This document shows, piece by piece, positions 58,574-64,000 of a DNA stretch of 64,000 nucleotides (positions are counted from its first letter, which is position 1; every line of letters starts with the position of its first letter). The translations under genes were made by a program, and so were the position numbers. The notes beneath the pieces are model-generated. The model searched no databases and had not been told where the DNA came from. It saw only the letters and a list, made by a program, of their open reading frames with translations. The stretch comes from Mesotoga infera (GTDB lineage: Bacteria; Thermotogota; Thermotogae; Petrotogales; Kosmotogaceae). Location of the stretch: the NCBI RefSeq assembly GCF_900157305.1, contig NZ_LS974202.1, positions 1,116,001 to 1,180,000 on the forward strand, written 5' to 3'.

Positions 58574-60808
58574 TCACATTTGCCTATAGGCTTCAATCAT
58601 CTTGAAGGCCTCTCTGTTCACCTCGTAATACTCCGGGAAATCTATTTCGGCACTACCAAACAGATCAATAGTGTCGCTCTTTTTCACGATGAAGCGTGTG
58701 CTATCGTCAGGCTTTCTGTTGTCTCCCAATACGAGCTGGATCTTCTCGTAGTCATCGTAGAAATACTCCTGCAAGAGAGGAACTATGCTGTTTTCAAAAA
58801 TCTCCGCAAGAGTCTCAATAGTCGCGCTTTTCCTAAGCGGTAGCAGATAGGAATGCCCGATCGTATGCTCACGATCTAATAGAACAGTGATGCGCTTGTT
58901 AATCGTATCGAGCATTTTGGCAATGTTGATATTCTCCACATGTACACCTTCGAGTGTCGTTGAGTCTGGCTGCATTTCGACAAAGCTGAATCTGCGGCGC
59001 AATGCGGAGTCTATCAATGCGATTGAACGATCGGCAGTGTTCATGGTTCCGATGATATAGACATTATTAGGCACACCGAAATCCTGCCCGGAGTAGGGCA
59101 GTTTTGCACGTAGCTGCTCACTTGCACCTATACGCTTCGAAGGTTCAATCAGCGTTATGAGCTCGCCGAAGATCTTGGAAATATTGCCGCGGTTAATCTC
59201 ATCTATTATGAAGACACGGTTTGGTATCTTAACTTTCTTTGTGAATAGATCTGGCTTCAGACTCCTGAGCATCTGCAATACATCCGAGACGGAAATAGAC
59301 AATTTGTACACAGTCGAAAGCGTCATTGTTCTCCCGCCATTGAGGTCGACTATATCCTCGTTAATCCCTTTTACTAACCACTTGACATTCCGTACCCGTT
59401 TATACTGCGGGTATTCGTCGTGCCATTCCGGCTCGCCGGTGATAACACCAATAGCATCGATCGTCTTGCTCGAATAGCAAGAAAGAACAATATCTCCAAT
59501 CTGCATCCTGTTGTAAAAGGCGCTAAGTACGTTACTTCCACCGTGCTCTCCAAAATCCGTAGCATCAGATATGTTTTCTCCGTATTCGTCCCATCCAATG
59601 CGAATGTGGTTATTCTCCATACATTCGGTCCGAGTCAGATTATCGCCTGCTGCTTCAAGAGAAACCTTCCATACTGTTGGGTTCTTCCCAATTCCCAAAT
59701 CTGCGTCCGCCTTTCCTCCGACAGGTTTCCCGGCATTATCGCAGAACGCCTTGAAGATTCCATCGTGAATCTCGTATTCAATTTCCTTGTTGGCATCAGC
59801 TTTCTCTTCCGGGGAGACAACGGGACGAATCCCTTCTATGAACTCCTCGTAGCTGAAAGATTGGTGGAAAGTCGTGAAGGCAATTAGTCCATCGTCTTTG
59901 TATTTTAGATAGCGACCGAACACTTCTCCGTAGTCCTCAGACTTCACTTCGGCAATAGTTTTGTCCTCAACAATAGCAACTGCGTACCGAATAGCGCTGT
60001 AGGTTTTCCCCGTTCCAGGGGGTCCGTAGAGAATAGTATTCTTCGCAGTTATCAATTTCTGATCTACATCTTCAACACCAGGTGGATTTGGAACGTCAAC
60101 TGAAGGCCGAGGTGACGGACCTCCTCTTTCAATCCAAGCCTTATATGACATCTCCGGGAATGACAAGCTGGGTATTTCCTTACTAAGTTCATTTTTCAAA
60201 GCGCCTAAGAATTCTGCATATTCACTGCCGGTGCAATGGGTGCTGGGTAAGTCTACGGAGTAATGTTCAGAAATGTACTTGCGGGAATTGGTGTCAAGCG
60301 CGAGAAATACATTCGGTCTAATCCAGAACAGGCCCATCGTGACATATGTCAACCCGTTGCCTTTTACGGCAACGGCCTTGTCAAAAGCCTCTTTGAATTC
60401 GTTGGAAAAAGTATTTGCATCGGCTGATTCCAAGGCGTAAATGAAAAGGTTCCACATTTCATCATCACCAACAAAAAACGACCGTCTGTTATCAAGAACA
60501 GGTATTCCAACAAATTGTGTTGGCGCAGGGATTTTCACTCCGAACTCGTCGCCAAGTATTTTCGCCAAAAGGGTTCTATTTGCATCTGTTGTCCCGCGAT
60601 TTATTACTCCCATTACTGAGAAAGGATCGATCCGATGCTGACGTGGCCCCCACCAATCTTCTCGGTCAAAATGAAGATATTTCATCAGCGGCTGATCCGA
60701 CGCAAGCTTCTTTATCACGTTGAATAGTTCGCCCGGCTTATCCTTAAATTCCAGTAGTCTATCGGCAAAAGTCTCGTAAAACGGAACCCATTGGAATCCA
60801 CTATCCAA
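58574..60808 (-). CDS. mcrB: McrB-like GTPase with an inserted EVE-like domain
   Basis: 744 residues from a TTG at 60808, nine bases after AAAGGAG (the TTG at 60817 touches the ribosome site). N-terminal domain (about 1-230), Walker A YGPPGTGKT (about 262-269), then before Walker B an insertion about 370-508 with EVE/PUA-like features (VWKVSLEAAG, HIRIGWDEYG, GDIVLSCYSSKTIDAIGVIT, VRNVKWL), Walker B FIIDEINRGNISKIFGELI (about 530) and the McrB signature MNTADRSIALIDSALRRRF. EVE domains read modified bases, so the insertion is likely the target reader. Forms the motor ring for McrC. Confidence 0.85.
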   Translation of the reverse strand: MDSGFQWVPFYETFADRLLEFKDKPGELFNVIKKLASDQPLMKYLHFDREDWWGPRQHRIDPFSVMGVINRGTTDANRTLLAKILGDEFGVKIPAPTQFVGIPVLDNRRSFFVGDDEMWNLFIYALESADANTFSNEFKEAFDKAVAVKGNGLTYVTMGLFWIRPNVFLALDTNSRKYISEHYSVDLPSTHCTGSEYAEFLGALKNELSKEIPSLSFPEMSYKAWIERGGPSPRPSVDVPNPPGVEDVDQKLITAKNTILYGPPGTGKTYSAIRYAVAIVEDKTIAEVKSEDYGEVFGRYLKYKDDGLIAFTTFHQSFSYEEFIEGIRPVVSPEEKADANKEIEYEIHDGIFKAFCDNAGKPVGGKADADLGIGKNPTVWKVSLEAAGDNLTRTECMENNHIRIGWDEYGENISDATDFGEHGGSNVLSAFYNRMQIGDIVLSCYSSKTIDAIGVITGEPEWHDEYPQYKRVRNVKWLVKGINEDIVDLNGGRTMTLSTVYKLSISVSDVLQMLRSLKPDLFTKKVKIPNRVFIIDEINRGNISKIFGELITLIEPSKRIGASEQLRAKLPYSGQDFGVPNNVYIIGTMNTADRSIALIDSALRRRFSFVEMQPDSTTLEGVHVENINIAKMLDTINKRITVLLDREHTIGHSYLLPLRKSATIETLAEIFENSIVPLLQEYFYDDYEKIQLVLGDNRKPDDSTRFIVKKSDTIDLFGSAEIDFPEYYEVNREAFKMIEAYRQM

Positions 60809-61432
60809 GAGTATCAACTCCTTTGCATGGCTATTTGCGTAATTACTCGTTTCTTCTATTACCTATCCTTTAATCAGCGACTTAACGTTAATCCCCGGGA
60901 TCGAATAGATGAGAACTATTGATTGATACCGTAGTCTATCAGCCAACAATAAAGCAGAACTCGATCTTAAACGTAATACTCTTATGCGAAATACAAAGGA
61001 GTTTGTATGGCTCGTTCCCTTGACCCGGCTTCATGTGCACAACCAAATAAAAACACCTGCCCCCTCGTGAAGATCTCATTTGTAGCCTCTCGCAAACCGG
61101 TGATCGATTCAAGGAGACAACCTATCTCCGGTAGTTGCCAAAATGAATTCTGTCACTGTTTTTCCACCTGTTTTCACGCTTAAGTGTCCAGCGTATTATC
61201 AGTCACGATTCTTTGCTAAGCAGAAGCCAACACCCCTCCAATTTGCAGAACCACTAGATCCCATGATTCACTCCGCTCCGAAGAGTCCTCAAAAAATCTA
61301 TTAGTAATTCCGGAAAACCATTCAAAACATCCTTTGTCTTACAGCTACTAGGAGGGGAATATACATAGATTCATGAGAATTCTTGAATACCAAATTATCA
61401 CACTGAACTATTCTCTCTTTCATCGTGGATGG
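60809..61432. other. Non-coding gap upstream of mcrB
   Basis: Stops in all frames and moderate AT content. I see no gene, tRNA or clear repeat. Promoters for mcrB must lie in its left part. Confidence 0.4.
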
Positions 61433-62359
61433 TTAGTTGTCATACTTTTTCGCAATGTTGCGAAGCTTCAATGCCATATCGCAGAGCCAATCGAATTGTT
61501 TGGGCCAAGCGCTTTCGCCTTTCTTTATATCACCATCTCGCAGAACAAGGATTCGACACGCCTTATTTGCTGTACGCCATTCAATCGAACTTCCAAGTTC
61601 TTCTTCAATGGCATCCTTATTCGCTCTGAATTTCTCAAATCGTTCTTTATCATCATCGATATAAATCTCTACTCCCAGTCGCTTCTTCTGCGTATTGGCG
61701 GTAAGAGCGATGTGATAAGCAGAGTTTCCCACACTCAAGTCGTACCAGTGTTGAGGACTTGCCTTCCGTTTTGAGAAGGCTCTTGAGAATTCTGGTCTAG
61801 CAAAAGCATAATCACAAAACGCCTGCCAGAAGTCCAGCTGAAGTTTCTTGGTATCGGACAACCCTTCAGATGCCTTCACAATCTTAGACCAATCATTGGG
61901 ACGTTCAATTACATTGAATTTCGGGGCTGGCAAAGAATCGTTTATTCTCCAAAGCTCAATTTCTATTAAGAAGAATCCAATATTCTCGTCTGTGTGTTGG
62001 TTAATCCACTCAACTGCTTGTTTGTGCTCATCTCTTGCTCTTTTGACAATCCACACAATCACTTCGGCTCCCTTACCTGAAGCGTAGGTGATTATCTTAC
62101 CCAAGTGGTCATGGTTTGTATCTTCCAGCTGGTTTTCGATAATGATTTTCCGACCTGTGCCGTCTTCAGTTCCATAGAGATCGACATTGAACCCTCCAAC
62201 AGGAGATTCTAGTTCTTCGAAAACAATATCAATACCGATTGCTTCACTAAGTAGGACCAGATTCTCTTCTTGAGCTAACCATTTGGAAAAGTCATGCGTC
62301 TCATGTTGCCAGATTGTTCGTAAATCATCTACGCGTTCAATTCTACCCAGCGCTGGCAT
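61433..62359 (-). CDS. DUF4268 PD-(D/E)XK-type protein
   Basis: 308 residues, ATG at 62359 after AAGGAGGT. N-terminal nuclease-like fold: FNVDLYGTEDGTGRKIIIEN gives Asp and Glu-Asn-Gln (ENQLEDTNHDHLGK), followed by YASGKGAEVIVWI. C-terminal DUF4268 (about 165-300; LQLDFWQAFCDYA, WYDLSVGNSAYHIALTANT). These proteins are common beside restriction systems. Possibly an accessory nuclease of this island. Confidence 0.8.
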   Translation of the reverse strand: MPALGRIERVDDLRTIWQHETHDFSKWLAQEENLVLLSEAIGIDIVFEELESPVGGFNVDLYGTEDGTGRKIIIENQLEDTNHDHLGKIITYASGKGAEVIVWIVKRARDEHKQAVEWINQHTDENIGFFLIEIELWRINDSLPAPKFNVIERPNDWSKIVKASEGLSDTKKLQLDFWQAFCDYAFARPEFSRAFSKRKASPQHWYDLSVGNSAYHIALTANTQKKRLGVEIYIDDDKERFEKFRANKDAIEEELGSSIEWRTANKACRILVLRDGDIKKGESAWPKQFDWLCDMALKLRNIAKKYDN

Positions 62360-62599
62360 GCAGTTACCTCCTTGTTTCGCAAAGAACTCTCTGAACCCTT
62401 CTGTGGACAATCCGCTTAGCAAGAAAAGCAAAAGTAGAAATGCTAGAACAAAATCGCCTCAATACTCTTTAGCGATAAGGCTTTCTTCACAGTATTATTG
62501 TTTTCACTTAGGTCCTTTCGGTGCATTAACTACTCGTCATTAATTCTCGTTTCATTCCTCTTTGATAATTCGGATGTTCTTTAGCCCCAGTTGCAGCCC

Positions 62600-64000
62600 T
62601 CAATCCTCCAGCCTGGCGCGCATAAAGGCATCTTCCGGGCCGGCGATGGGTATCGGGATGATTTTCGAGATCGTGTCCATCGAGACGCTAGACAGGTTTC
62701 CCATCTGCTCCAGAGGTATGGTGACTGCCCTTGCACCGTTCTCGGCGAGCATAGTGACCCTGTCGGCGAAGGACAGTGTGGTCTTAAGGCTTCCGGTTAT
62801 AGTCATATCCCCTATGATCCCCAGCCCCTTCTTCAGCGTGTTTCTGTGTATGGCCGAGAGTATGGAGACGAATATGGCGACGGTTATGTCATCGCCCACT
62901 TCACTGCCTATCATAGGGGTTAACTGTACTGCTATGTCATAGTCTTTCAAAGCCGAGTTGGATGGCAGGTACTTGCGCTGGTTGGAGGCTATGCAGGAGA
63001 CCGTTGTCTTCAGCGCCTCTTTGGCAGGCGTCCCGCCACCGCTTATGTTCTGCTTCCCCGAGCCCGGTACTACGATACTTTCGACTTTCAGCAGCGTGGT
63101 CTTTCCACCGGCTATCGAGACGGTATAAACAACCCCCGGAGGAAGAGGATCCTGAGAGATGAGAGCTTTGCTGCCGCCTTCGTTTACGGACACGTAGGTC
63201 TCTTTCTTGCTCTCTTTGTCTATATACGAGAAGTTGGTGTCCCAGAACTCGAGGCCTCCCAGTTTCTTCAGCTGTTCTTTTACACGTCTCCTGCATTCTA
63301 TGGCGAAGGAAAGAACACTCTCTATCCCCTCTTTCGTGTACTCGCCGTCGGGATAGAGGAGTTTGAGAAGGCCCGAGCAGGTCTTGCGTACCGCCTTCTC
63401 GTCCCTCCTGTTCAGCTGGCTCCCCAGATTGAAGTGTCTGTCCGGTACGTTTACCGCAGAGGTGCCCCTTAAGGATCTCATAACTTCCGAGAGGTAGTCT
63501 ATGGCAAATCCGAAGTGGTCGGTGAAGAGGTCCGCTCTCAGTTTCTCCACTTCCCAGCCTGGGAGGTAGGCGTGTATCCTGTCGAGTAAGGCGGTATCTT
63601 GCATCTCCACGGGGAATGGCTCAAAGAGGTGCGACATCTTCAGTAGCGTCTGCACATCGTCGTTTATATTCCCGTTGAAGACTATCCCGGCCTCGGCCAC
63701 TACCTCCACCTTTCTGGCGAACGAGCCTGCCTCCATAAAGTCTTTGAGCATCTGCAGCGCCTGTTTGTCCTTGAACTGTATGCCGGCGACTTCATCAAAA
63801 GCTATAAGGTCCCACTCTCCCACGAGCCCTACCTTGCGTGTGGCTATGTTGTAGAAGAGCTGTGCGACGGTCGTATTGCCTCCGGATAGCAAGAACGAGT
63901 ACGGCGAGATTTCACGGTAGATGTACGATTTACCCGTAGCCCTGGGTCCAAGCTCCACGAGGTTGTAGTTCTTCTCCACCAGAGGGACGAGTCTGAGGAG
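62600..64000 (-). CDS. brxL: BrxL, Lon-like ATPase of a BREX system (partial at window edge)
   Basis: 466 codons to the window edge; the full protein is about 680, so the N-terminal third lies outside. Walker A GPRATGKS, Walker B LIAFDEVAG, AAA+ sensor INDDVQTLLK region, then the C-terminal Lon-protease-like domain (LTPMIGSEVGDDITVAIFVS, GDMTITGSLKTT) and end IAGPEDAFMRARLED. brxL is usually the last gene of type I BREX loci; since it reads leftwards, the other brx/pgl genes should be just to the right. DNA-modification-based phage defence. Confidence 0.9.
   Translation of the reverse strand, partial: LLRLVPLVEKNYNLVELGPRATGKSYIYREISPYSFLLSGGNTTVAQLFYNIATRKVGLVGEWDLIAFDEVAGIQFKDKQALQMLKDFMEAGSFARKVEVVAEAGIVFNGNINDDVQTLLKMSHLFEPFPVEMQDTALLDRIHAYLPGWEVEKLRADLFTDHFGFAIDYLSEVMRSLRGTSAVNVPDRHFNLGSQLNRRDEKAVRKTCSGLLKLLYPDGEYTKEGIESVLSFAIECRRRVKEQLKKLGGLEFWDTNFSYIDKESKKETYVSVNEGGSKALISQDPLPPGVVYTVSIAGGKTTLLKVESIVVPGSGKQNISGGGTPAKEALKTTVSCIASNQRKYLPSNSALKDYDIAVQLTPMIGSEVGDDITVAIFVSILSAIHRNTLKKGLGIIGDMTITGSLKTTLSFADRVTMLAENGARAVTIPLEQMGNLSSVSMDTISKIIPIPIAGPEDAFMRARLED

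Overview
The window looks like a chromosomal segment of a mesophilic or moderately thermophilic Thermotogota, most like Mesotoga. This rests on overall protein character, strong GGAGG-type ribosome sites with frequent GTG and TTG starts, and CCA-encoding tRNA genes. It was not tested by any search. The left 13 kb is GC-richer, compact and ordinary. Much of the rest is accessory DNA with AT-rich genes, insertion-sequence debris, toxin-antitoxin remnants and defence genes.

Layout. 0-13 kb: a dicarboxylate-type symporter, an AddB/AddA-like helicase-nuclease pair, a membrane protein with a PH-like domain, tRNA-Arg and tRNA-Ser, a GNAT acetyltransferase, a LysM-hydrolase, an unusual double solute-binding protein fused to a chagasin-like inhibitor, and an ITPase-like enzyme. 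13-21 kb: a broken sulfatase-modifying-factor gene, a flavoprotein, a divergent HigB/HigA-like toxin-antitoxin pair with 28-bp repeats between them, a hairpin-rich repeat array holding three identical 140-bp copies, gene fragments, a lipoprotein and a DUF1254/DUF1214 protein. 21.1-34.5 kb: a sugar catabolic island of SorC regulator, ribose-type ABC importer, FGGY kinase, 2-hydroxyacid dehydrogenase, class II aldolase, EamA permease and aldehyde:ferredoxin oxidoreductase. Inverted copies of one insertion-sequence end bound it. 34.5-41 kb: a secreted BAAT-type hydrolase and a 1612-residue DUF4011-helicase-nuclease-DUF3320 protein, probably defensive.

41-46.3 kb: toxin-antitoxin scars, an AbiE pair with a short AbiEii, a small tyrosine recombinase, a McrC 3' fragment and an ISL3-family element inserted in another gene. 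46.4-54.8 kb: an AT-rich six-gene cluster of membrane and coiled-coil proteins, a beta-propeller membrane protein, a sigma-factor-like protein and an anti-sigma-type zinc-finger protein whose middle resembles FtsZ/tubulin. I do not recognise this set as a described system and consider it the best candidate for something new. 54.8-64 kb: a McrC/BrxL chimeric scar, AbiE scars, a MazF-type pair, a WGR-like small protein, a second copy of the recombinase, intact McrC and McrB (with an EVE-like insertion), a DUF4268 protein and the C-terminal two-thirds of BrxL, which implies a BREX locus to the right.

The recombinase plus McrC 3' end is present twice as 1187-bp segments, and a third, decayed McrC piece is fused to a BrxL tail. 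The right half therefore reads as a defence island repeatedly rearranged by duplication, recombination and IS insertion.
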